From NCBI GenBank assembly GCA_946480655.1, contig CAMLKN010000139.1, positions 1 through 6,138 of the forward strand: DNA of 6,138 bases. Direction: 5' to 3'. Positions 1 to 4,804 of this stretch are shown piece after piece. The first letter of the stretch is position 1. Each line of letters opens with the position of its first letter. The notes beneath the pieces are model-generated. The model was given only the letters and a program-made list of their open reading frames with translations, was not told the origin of the DNA and did not search any database. This stretch comes from an uncultured Devosia sp. (lineage in GTDB: Bacteria > Pseudomonadota > Alphaproteobacteria > Rhizobiales > Devosiaceae). Made by a program: the position numbers and the translations under genes.

Positions 1-344
1 ATGGTGAAGGTCTGGGTGCGGCCGTCGTCGCGTTGAAATGTGACGCGGGAGCCGAAGGCGACTGTGTCATTGCTGTCTGGCGGCGGAACGAGCTGGGCGG
101 TGCGGAGGCGTTCGGTGAGGTAGCGGAGGTCGCGCCAGGGATTGGCGGAATGGCGGCGGCGTTCGTTGATGTCTTCGATGGTGAGGGCGGCTTCATAGGC
201 GGCGGTTGCCTGGGCAAGTTGGCGCTGCAGGGCGGCCAGGCCTTTAGCGGTCACGAGGTTGGGGCCGGTGGGGACAGGCTTTTCCGGCAGCATGGTTTCG
301 GCGGCCGTCTCGGCGCTGTCTTCCTTGGTAAAGGCTACGCTCAT
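1..344 (-). CDS. GreA/GreB-family transcription elongation factor, partial (C-terminus outside window)
   Basis: The minus-strand frame opens with ATG at 344-342 and stays open to the left edge, giving 114 residues beginning MSVAFTKEDSAETAAETMLP. An AGGA ribosome binding site lies 8 bases before the ATG. After a roughly 25-residue polar extension there is a helical Gre-like coiled-coil segment (about 30-85), then a segment starting DTVAFGSRVTF (93-103) that matches the first strand of the Gre C-terminal FKBP-like domain. Gre factors enter the RNA polymerase secondary channel and stimulate cleavage of backtracked RNA through two acidic residues at the coiled-coil tip. Aligned by eye, D58 and E61 (D-I-N-E) have the spacing of the catalytic acidic pair in E. 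coli GreA, but the usual GDLSENAEY-type motif is absent and the sequence continues RRRHSANPW. This is therefore a divergent Gre-like or Rnk-like paralogue rather than the housekeeping GreA, and cleavage activity is uncertain. No neighbour shares an obvious operon with it; the cyclase gene upstream ends 262 bases away. Confidence 0.8.
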   Translation of the reverse strand, partial: MSVAFTKEDSAETAAETMLPEKPVPTGPNLVTAKGLAALQRQLAQATAAYEAALTIEDINERRRHSANPWRDLRYLTERLRTAQLVPPPDSNDTVAFGSRVTFQRDDGRTQTFT

Positions 345-486
345 TGAGAAAATCCTGGATCGGGCGGAAAGGGGGGCTTCCTTGGCGCGCTAAGCGGGCG
401 CGGTCAGGCTCGGCTCATATGTAGGTGTTTGGGCGATGATGTGGAACGGCTGGTGTGGGGATTGGTGGAAGCCTGGTGGACGTACG

Positions 487-557
487 CACCCCCCACCTAG
501 CTCTGCTACGGCCCTTCGGGCCTAGCGGCGCTACCTCCCCCATCAAGGGGGAGGTAG
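487..557. repeat. Hairpin-rich intergenic repeat element
   Basis: The gap between the cyclase stop (607) and the Gre-like start (344) holds two adjacent hairpins. The stronger one has an 11-bp perfect stem, CTACCTCCCCC at 531-541 pairing with GGGGGAGGTAG at 547-557, with the loop ATCAA. The second pairs GGCCC at 510-514 with GGGCC at 518-522 around TTC, and extends through GCTA (505-508) and TAGC (523-526) with C509 bulged. I associate this ACCTCCCCC-loop-GGGGGAGGT module with dispersed intergenic repeats in Hyphomicrobiales genomes; only one copy lies here, so repetition is inferred. It sits about 50 bases downstream of the minus-strand cyclase stop. It could slow or end that transcript, but no T-run follows, so it is not a canonical terminator. 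I see no gene in the rest of 345-606, and only a weak promoter-like sequence for the Gre-like gene around 410-445. Confidence 0.6.
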
Positions 558-606
558 GGAGCGGTGCTGCGGTGATTGGTTTTTGCGGGGCAGGGGAGAG
601 TGAGGA

Positions 607-2463
607 TCACGCCGCCATCTGGCCCATGACGGTCTGGTTGCGGCCTGCATGCTTGGCGGCGTAGAGGGCCTGGTCGGCGCGGATGAGGAGGTCTTCGCAG
701 GTGCGGACCGTCTGGTGCGGGGGATAGGTGGCGATGCCCAGGCTGATGGTGACCACGCCGGTCTCGCTGCCCTCATGGGGAATGGCGGCGTCGAGCACGG
801 CCTGGCGCAGGCGCTCGGCAATGGCCATGGCACCGGACTGGTCGGTATCGGGCAGGATGAGGCAGAATTCCTCGCCGCCATAGCGGGCGACGATATCGGT
901 CTGGCGGCCGGCGACGCCCTTCATCGTTTCGGCGAGGAGTTTCAGGCACGAGTCGCCAAAGCCGTGGCCATAGATGTCGTTGAATTTCTTGAATCGATCG
1001 ACATCCACCATGATGGCGCTGATCCAGCTTTTCTGGCGCGTGGCGCGGGCCATTTCGCGGGCGAAGAGCTCGTCGAGCGCCCGGCGGTTGGCGATGCCGG
1101 TCAGCGGGTCGGTGGCGGCCAGGGTCGAGAGGCGCTCGGTCAGATCGGCGAGGTCCCGTTCGGTCTCGCGCATGGCGGTGATGTCGATCGCCACGGAGAC
1201 ATAGCCCAGATTGGGGATTTCGCGGTTGCGGATCAGCACATAGGCGCCATTGGCGAGGCGCACTTCCTCGTCCTCCTGGTCGATGATGCGGTTGATGACC
1301 GCGTCGATCCATTGAGCCGGCGTGAGGTTGGGCTGACGCACCTGTTCGCCGCGCGCCATGGCCGTTTCCAGCACCTGCCGCAGCGAGACGCCAGGCTTGC
1401 GGACGTCGCGCGTGATCTCGAACATGGCGTGGTACTGCTCATTGCAGAACACGAAATTGCACTCCCGGTCAAAGAGCGCGACGCCGTCGGCCATCTGCGA
1501 GAGAACCAGCGACCAGAGTTCGGCGGCGTCCTCGACGGCCTGTTCACGAATGCGGTCCTCGGTGATGTCGCGGGTAATGCCGACCAGGCCGATGACCTTG
1601 TCGTCTGCATCGGTGACCATGGTCTTGGAGGACTGGTACCAGCGGGTCTGGCCATCGACGACGGCCCAATCGACGACGCCGCGCAGCGAGCGGCCCTGCG
1701 CGAGGATCTCCTGTTCGTCCGAGAACAGCTGCCGTCCACGCTCGCCGGGAGAGAGGTCGAGGTCGGTCTTGCCGATCAGGCCGGTGCGGTCGGAGCCATA
1801 GATGTCGGCCACCGCCTGGCTGTAGGCGACAAGGCGGCTTTGCGGGTCCTTGATGTAGAGATAGTCGGGCGCCACGCCGATGGCGGCGTTGAGCAGGCGC
1901 CGTTCCCTGGCCGCGATGCTGGCCCGTTCGAGCGCATAGACGCTGGCAAAGGCGCCCAGGAACTTGAACAGGCTCACCGGCAGCAGGGCCTGGCTGGGGG
2001 GAACCAGCAAAAGCGAAGGGAGGACTGGCAGGCTGACAAGGCCAAAGCTGAACAGCAGTGCCTTGGTCAGTGGCGTGCGGCTGCGACAGAAATAGTAGCC
2101 CGCCAACCCCACGCAGCCAGAAAGGGCAATGGTCAGAATACCGGCCGCCGCGCCGGCCCCGCCCATCCACAACCGGGCGCCGGCAGTGACCGCGACGGCG
2201 ATGATGCCTGCCAGGGGCCCGGCAAACAGGCCTGCGACAGCCACCGGAACCGCGCGCAGGTCGGCAAGGTAGCCGCCGCCCAGATCAACCGTGTAGAGCA
2301 GCGAAATAATCGCGGCCAGACCCATGAACAGGCCGGCGCTGGCCGCGCGCGCAAAACCCTTGAGGCGCGTCGCTTCCGAGCCCAGGGCGGCCCAGACTAC
2401 GATGAAGAACATGGTGATGAGGAAATTGGCCGCAAGCTGCCGGACGATTTCGACTTCTGTCAT
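607..2463 (-). CDS. Membrane diguanylate cyclase: 5TM-LYT-like sensor, two PAS domains, GGDEF domain
   Basis: This 618-aa protein starts at ATG 2463-2461, with AAGGA at 2474-2470 six bases before it, and ends at TGA 609-607. Residues 1-180 are hydrophobic with five or six membrane segments. The stretch DLRAVPVAVAGLFAGPLAGI (68-87), followed by ARLWMGG, is typical of the 5TM receptor domain of LytS/YhcK-type sensors. PAS 1 spans about 188-303 (APDYLYIKD near its start, VGITRDITEDR at its end). PAS 2 spans about 313-435 (ADGVALFDRE, ending VSVAIDITAMRETE). The catalytic domain (about 445-615) has TDPLTGIANRRAL (451-463), the metal-binding VDVDRFKKFND (486-496, D487), the active-site GGEEF (529-533) and YAAKHAGRN near the end. 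The product-inhibition motif RQTD (520-523) lies exactly five residues before GGEEF. It should therefore condense two GTP into cyclic-di-GMP at the inner membrane with feedback inhibition. The sensed signal is unknown. It is transcribed divergently from the sugar dehydrogenase gene. Confidence 0.95.
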   Translation of the reverse strand: MTEVEIVRQLAANFLITMFFIVVWAALGSEATRLKGFARAASAGLFMGLAAIISLLYTVDLGGGYLADLRAVPVAVAGLFAGPLAGIIAVAVTAGARLWMGGAGAAAGILTIALSGCVGLAGYYFCRSRTPLTKALLFSFGLVSLPVLPSLLLVPPSQALLPVSLFKFLGAFASVYALERASIAARERRLLNAAIGVAPDYLYIKDPQSRLVAYSQAVADIYGSDRTGLIGKTDLDLSPGERGRQLFSDEQEILAQGRSLRGVVDWAVVDGQTRWYQSSKTMVTDADDKVIGLVGITRDITEDRIREQAVEDAAELWSLVLSQMADGVALFDRECNFVFCNEQYHAMFEITRDVRKPGVSLRQVLETAMARGEQVRQPNLTPAQWIDAVINRIIDQEDEEVRLANGAYVLIRNREIPNLGYVSVAIDITAMRETERDLADLTERLSTLAATDPLTGIANRRALDELFAREMARATRQKSWISAIMVDVDRFKKFNDIYGHGFGDSCLKLLAETMKGVAGRQTDIVARYGGEEFCLILPDTDQSGAMAIAERLRQAVLDAAIPHEGSETGVVTISLGIATYPPHQTVRTCEDLLIRADQALYAAKHAGRNQTVMGQMAA

Positions 2464-2515
2464 GTCCGATCCTTGTCGGCGGATGGCACCCGCTGGGTGT
2501 TCGGGGGGCAGTCTG

Positions 2516-2552
2516 TGCCAATAGTGCTGAAAATCCGTTTACTCTATTGGCA
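2516..2552. promoter_or_regulatory. Perfect 9-bp inverted repeat between divergent genes (putative operator)
   Basis: TGCCAATAG at 2516-2524 is the exact reverse complement of CTATTGGCA at 2544-2552. The arms are separated by 19 bases, and their centres are 28 bases apart, a little under three helical turns. It lies in the 215-base gap between the cyclase start (2463, minus) and the dehydrogenase start (2679, plus), 53 bases from the first and 127 from the second. The spacing suits two bound half-sites better than a transcript hairpin, and there is no T-run. Both arms contain TTGGCA in one orientation, which resembles a -35 hexamer, but I found no convincing -10 element at 16-18 bases on either strand. 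A dimeric regulator controlling one or both genes is the natural guess; no regulator is identified. Confidence 0.45.
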
Positions 2553-2667
2553 TTTGTTTCCAGGTTGGGCAGGTGCCCGAGAGGGGCGGTGGAGGGCAAC
2601 CAAACGTGATGGGTAGAGCCGCAACGAAGCGGGGCATGCCGGGCTTTGGGTGAGATCAATGGTTTTT

Positions 2668-2672
2668 GGAGA
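2668..2672 (+). promoter_or_regulatory. Ribosome binding site that sets the start of the sugar dehydrogenase gene
   Basis: GGAGA lies at 2668-2672, so the GGAG core ends seven bases before the ATG at 2679. The same frame is open further upstream to a TTG at 2646, but that codon has no purine-rich site before it. Starting at 2679 also places a clean signal peptide at the N-terminus. A later in-frame ATG at 2700 would shorten the charged start of the signal peptide. Confidence 0.75.
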
Positions 2673-2678
2673 TTTCTC

Positions 2679-3899
2679 ATGCCCAGAACATTTGAATTGA
2701 TGGCCGGCACCATGCTGTCGGCGGTGATGCTGGCCGGTGCTGCTGCGGCCCAAGGCCAGCCGGTAGAAACTGCGCCCCCCAATGCGCCCGAACAGGTGCC
2801 TGCCTTCGAAGGCCAGACGCGGGCGCCGCAGCCGGAAACGCCGGTGGCCACGACCCAGGAGGTGGTTGCCGAGGGGCTGCCGCATCTGTGGGCCATGGAA
2901 TTCCTGCCTGATGGACGGATGCTGGTGACGGCCAAGCAGGGCGCGTTGCATATCATCACGCCCGAGGGCGAGGTCAGCGCGCCGATCACCGGCCTGCCGG
3001 AGGTGGATCTGGTGGGGCAGGGTGGATTGCTCGACGTGGCGCTGGCGCCCGATTTCGAAAGTTCGGGCCGCATCTATGTGTCCTTTGCCGAACCGCGCGA
3101 GGGCGGCAATGGCACGTCGGTGGCGGCGGCGACGCTGGTGCTGGACAATGCTGGCGGGGCCACGCTGGAAGATGTTGAGGTCATCTTTCGGCAGGAGCCG
3201 ACCTATGACGGCGACAAGCACTTTGGTTCGCGCATCGTGCCCAGCGAGGATGGCAACCTCTATGTGACAGTGGGCGAGCGCTCCGACGACCCGATCCGCG
3301 ACGAGGCGCAGGACCTGCAAAGCGGTCTGGGCAAGATCTTCCGGATCAACGCCGAGGGTGAGGCGGCGGAGGGGAACCCGTTTGCCGAGGGCGAGGCGCA
3401 GCCGGAAATCTGGAGCCTGGGGCACCGTAATGTGCAATCGGCGACGCTCGATGGCGAAGGGCGGCTCTGGACAGTGGAACATGGCGCCAGGGGCGGGGAC
3501 GAACTCAACCGGCCGGAGGCCGGCCTCAATTATGGCTGGCCGGAAGTGGCGTATGGCGTTGCCTATGATGGCGCGCCGATCGAGGGCGGCATTACGCAGA
3601 GCGCGGAAACCGAACAGCCAGTCTATTACTGGGATCCAGTGATCGCGCCTTCCGGGATGGCCTTCTACGAGGGCGCGGAATTTCCAGAATGGGGTGGCGC
3701 GTTTCTCGTGGGTGGGCTCGTGGCCCAGGCCGTCGTCGTCCTGCACATGGAGGGCGACCGCGTTGCCTACGAAGAGCGCATCGATATCGGTGCCCGGGTG
3801 CGCGACGTGCGGGTGGGACCGGATGGGGCAGTCTATGCGGTGACGGAACGCCGCGGAGGCGGCGGGTCGACGATCGTGAAAATCACGCAAGCCGAGTAG
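2679..3899 (+). CDS. PQQ-dependent aldose sugar dehydrogenase (YliI/soluble glucose dehydrogenase family), exported
   Basis: This 406-aa protein begins with a signal peptide: a hydrophobic core at about 7-20, then AGAAAAQG with likely cleavage after A24. A proline- and glutamate-rich linker (25-58) precedes a six-bladed beta-propeller of the GSDH family. Landmarks are LPHLWAMEFLPDGRMLVT (67-84), GQGGLLDVALAPDF (113-126), GDKHFGSRIVPSEDG (178-192), GHRNVQSATLDGEG (248-261), EHGARGGDELNR (267-278), GLNYGWP (282-288), YYWDPVIAPSGMAFY (316-330) and VRDVRVGPDGAVYAVTE (373-389). By family comparison H181 is the probable catalytic base (His144 of Acinetobacter soluble glucose dehydrogenase) and R250 a probable PQQ/substrate contact (Arg228). 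The family oxidises aldose sugars to lactones in the periplasm using PQQ and calcium and passes electrons to the respiratory chain. Substrate range and acceptor cannot be read here, and no PQQ synthesis genes lie in the window. The length is somewhat above the E. coli homologue because of the linker. A terminator follows at once. Confidence 0.92.
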   Translation: MPRTFELMAGTMLSAVMLAGAAAAQGQPVETAPPNAPEQVPAFEGQTRAPQPETPVATTQEVVAEGLPHLWAMEFLPDGRMLVTAKQGALHIITPEGEVSAPITGLPEVDLVGQGGLLDVALAPDFESSGRIYVSFAEPREGGNGTSVAAATLVLDNAGGATLEDVEVIFRQEPTYDGDKHFGSRIVPSEDGNLYVTVGERSDDPIRDEAQDLQSGLGKIFRINAEGEAAEGNPFAEGEAQPEIWSLGHRNVQSATLDGEGRLWTVEHGARGGDELNRPEAGLNYGWPEVAYGVAYDGAPIEGGITQSAETEQPVYYWDPVIAPSGMAFYEGAEFPEWGGAFLVGGLVAQAVVVLHMEGDRVAYEERIDIGARVRDVRVGPDGAVYAVTERRGGGGSTIVKITQAE

Positions 3900-3906
3900 G
3901 CAAAGG

Positions 3907-3936
3907 AAAAGGCCCGGTAAAACACCGGGCCTTTTT
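3907..3936. terminator. Strong bidirectional Rho-independent terminator
   Basis: AAAAGGCCCGGT (3907-3918) pairs perfectly with ACCGGGCCTTTT (3924-3935) around the loop AAAAC, and the plus strand then has a run of five T (3932-3936). The minus strand shows the same layout, with GGGCC followed by TTTT. It lies 7 bases after the sugar dehydrogenase stop (3899) and 15 bases after the CsbD-family stop (3952, minus strand), so it can end both convergent transcripts. Confidence 0.92.
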
Positions 3937-3951
3937 CGCTGGGTTCGGAGC

Positions 3952-4152
3952 CTAGTGCAGGCGGCCGGACCAGTCGTCGATTTCCTTGCGGACCTCGTCC
4001 TTGGCCTTGCCATAGCGCTCCTGGATCTTGCCTTCGAGCTGCTCGCGGTTGCCGTTGATCTGGGCAATGTCGTCGTCGGTGAGCTTGCCCCACTGTTCCT
4101 TGGCCTTGCCGGCGAACTGCTTCCAACTGCCTTCGATACGGTTCCAGTCCAT
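3952..4152 (-). CDS. CsbD-family general stress protein
   Basis: This 66-aa protein begins MDWNRIEGSWKQFAGKAKEQ and continues WGKLTDDDIAQINGNREQLE, with GKIQERYGKAKDEVRKEIDDW near the C-terminus, matching the CsbD-like family (B. subtilis CsbD, E. coli YjbJ) from end to end at normal length. It is charged, soluble, rich in K, E, D and Q, and has no signal peptide. The start is ATG 4152-4150, with AGGAG at 4164-4160 seven bases upstream; the frame extends upstream without a better start. Family members accumulate strongly under stress or in stationary phase, but their molecular function is not known. A consensus EcfG-type promoter at 4184-4208 would give a 5' leader of roughly 25 bases, so this gene is probably transcribed alone under stress. 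The response regulator gene ends 71 bases upstream on the same strand, so read-through is possible. The stop TAG at 3954-3952 is followed by the shared terminator. Confidence 0.93.
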   Translation of the reverse strand: MDWNRIEGSWKQFAGKAKEQWGKLTDDDIAQINGNREQLEGKIQERYGKAKDEVRKEIDDWSGRLH

Positions 4153-4183
4153 TGGGATACTCCTGTTCTGGTGATGGCAGGAC

Positions 4184-4208
4184 AACGTCTCCCAGGCGCC
4201 TGTGTTCC
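4184..4208 (-). promoter_or_regulatory. EcfG-type general stress response promoter for the CsbD-family gene
   Basis: Read on the minus strand, GGAAC (4208-4204) is followed by 16 bases and CGTT (4187-4184). This matches the GGAAC-N16/17-CGTT consensus recognised by the alphaproteobacterial general stress sigma factor EcfG, which is controlled through PhyR and NepR. The -10 element lies 31 bases before the CsbD-family ATG, and the ribosome binding site falls between them. The sequence, spacing, strand and stress-family target all agree. No EcfG, PhyR or NepR gene is in the window. Confidence 0.85.
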
Positions 4209-4212
4209 CCAA

Positions 4213-4224
4213 ATGTGATCACAT
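4213..4224. promoter_or_regulatory. Perfect 12-bp palindrome next to the stress promoter
   Basis: ATGTGATCACAT at 4213-4224 is fully self-complementary. It lies four bases upstream of the -35 element of the CsbD promoter and overlaps the last base of the response regulator stop codon. TGTGA and TCACA are the half-sites of CRP, but they abut here rather than being separated by six bases, so it is not a standard CRP site. A small activator or repressor site is possible; a chance palindrome is also possible. Confidence 0.3.
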
Positions 4225-4592
4225 CAGGCGGCGTTTGAGACTGCCTGGCGGTGGAGCGCGGCGACAATATCGCTGACGCGATAGGGCTTGGGAATGAAGG
4301 CCGCGCCCGCAGGAAGGTCAGCGGCCTGAGGACGGACACCGCCCGAAACGACAACAATGGGGAGGTCCGGACGCGCTTCGGCGGCAAGGCGTGCGAGGCA
4401 CAGACCATCTGGTCCATCGCCCAACTCAATGTCGGTAACGAGCGCGTCGATATCGGTGGTGAGCAAGCGCGCCGCTGTGCGGGCGCTACCGGCCGGAACC
4501 GCTTCGAGGCCGAAGTCGGCCAACTGGTCGATGAGGTCGAGCAGCAGCAGGGGCTGGTCTTCGACCACCAGGACTTTCGCAATCTCGGGCAT
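4224..4592 (-). CDS. Single-domain (receiver-only) response regulator
   Basis: This 122-aa protein is just one receiver domain. It begins MPEIAKVLVVEDQPLLLLDL, with acidic-pocket residues E11 and D12, the phosphoacceptor D54 in LVTDIELGDG, the switch residue S83 in IVVVSGG (79-85) and the conserved lysine K102 in FIPKPY. All residues needed for phosphorylation are present and there is no output domain. I chose ATG 4592-4590 because GGGGGA (4605-4600) lies seven bases upstream and the domain starts at once. In-frame ATGs at 4607 and 4655 would add 5 or 21 residues without a clear binding site. Such proteins act by phosphotransfer or protein contact. No histidine kinase is present, so its partner is unknown. 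It lies upstream of the CsbD-family gene on the same strand and is divergent from the HD-GYP gene. It is not PhyR, which carries an N-terminal sigma-like domain. Confidence 0.9.
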   Translation of the reverse strand: MPEIAKVLVVEDQPLLLLDLIDQLADFGLEAVPAGSARTAARLLTTDIDALVTDIELGDGPDGLCLARLAAEARPDLPIVVVSGGVRPQAADLPAGAAFIPKPYRVSDIVAALHRQAVSNAA

Positions 4593-4804
4593 TTGGGGTT
4601 CCCCCATCACGCGGCACACAGGGGAAGAGACGACAGACAGCGGGTTTCGTTGCATGAGCCCACTGCATGGCTGCCAGCATGGTTAGCATTTGGTTCAAAT
4701 TGCAGGTTCTGTCGCCCGGATGGGAGGACACGCCGACTTGATCGGACCACGTGGGGAGTCGCTTAAGCATTCTTGCATAGGTTCGGGCCTGTGGAGGACC
4801 GGGC
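4593..4804. other. Divergent intergenic region between response regulator and HD-GYP gene
   Basis: This 212-base gap must hold the promoters of both flanking genes. GCATG occurs at 4652-4656, 4665-4669 and 4677-4681, with a related GCATT at 4686-4690. ATTTG-GTT-CAAAT lies at 4688-4700 and the palindrome GCTTAAGC at 4761-4768. A CTTGATC at 4737-4743 resembles an alphaproteobacterial -35 for the plus-strand gene, but the matching -10 is poor. I find no GGAAC/CGTT stress promoter here. If the response regulator began at 4655, the left third would be coding. Confidence 0.3.
4793..4797 (+). promoter_or_regulatory. Ribosome binding site supporting a GTG start for the HD-GYP gene
   Basis: GGAGG at 4793-4797 is seven bases before GTG 4805-4807. 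The frame is closed upstream by TAG at 4778-4780, and no ATG or other usable start lies between that stop and 4805, so the GTG is the natural start codon. Confidence 0.85.

Noticed and set aside
33..347. A 104-codon plus-strand glycine/alanine-rich frame at the left edge.
   Set aside because: It is antisense to the Gre-like gene, whose start, binding site and domain sequence are convincing; the plus-strand product looks like noise.
2500..2521. A sigma-54 promoter for the cyclase (TGGCAC followed by TGC on the minus strand).
   Set aside because: The GG and GC elements are two bases too close for the required -24/-12 spacing, and no activator site is evident.
649..2616. A 655-codon open frame on the plus strand across the cyclase gene.
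   Set aside because: It is antisense to a protein with clear 5TM, PAS and GGDEF motifs. Its product has no recognisable domain, is dominated by G, A, D, H and R, and has no convincing ribosome binding site. Long antisense frames are expected in GC-rich genes.
2563..2640. A tRNA-like or riboswitch-like sequence before the sugar dehydrogenase.
   Set aside because: A few short complementary stretches exist, but there is no cloverleaf, T-loop sequence or known riboswitch core.
2544..4067. A 507-codon minus-strand frame across the sugar dehydrogenase and the end of the CsbD-family gene.
   Set aside because: It runs through the bidirectional terminator and overlaps two well-supported genes. Its product is a low-complexity R/H/P-rich sequence with no motif.
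4213..4224. TGTGATCACA as a CRP or FNR binding site.
   Set aside because: The half-sites abut with no six-base (CRP) or four-base (FNR) spacer, so it does not fit either consensus. Kept only as an unexplained palindrome.
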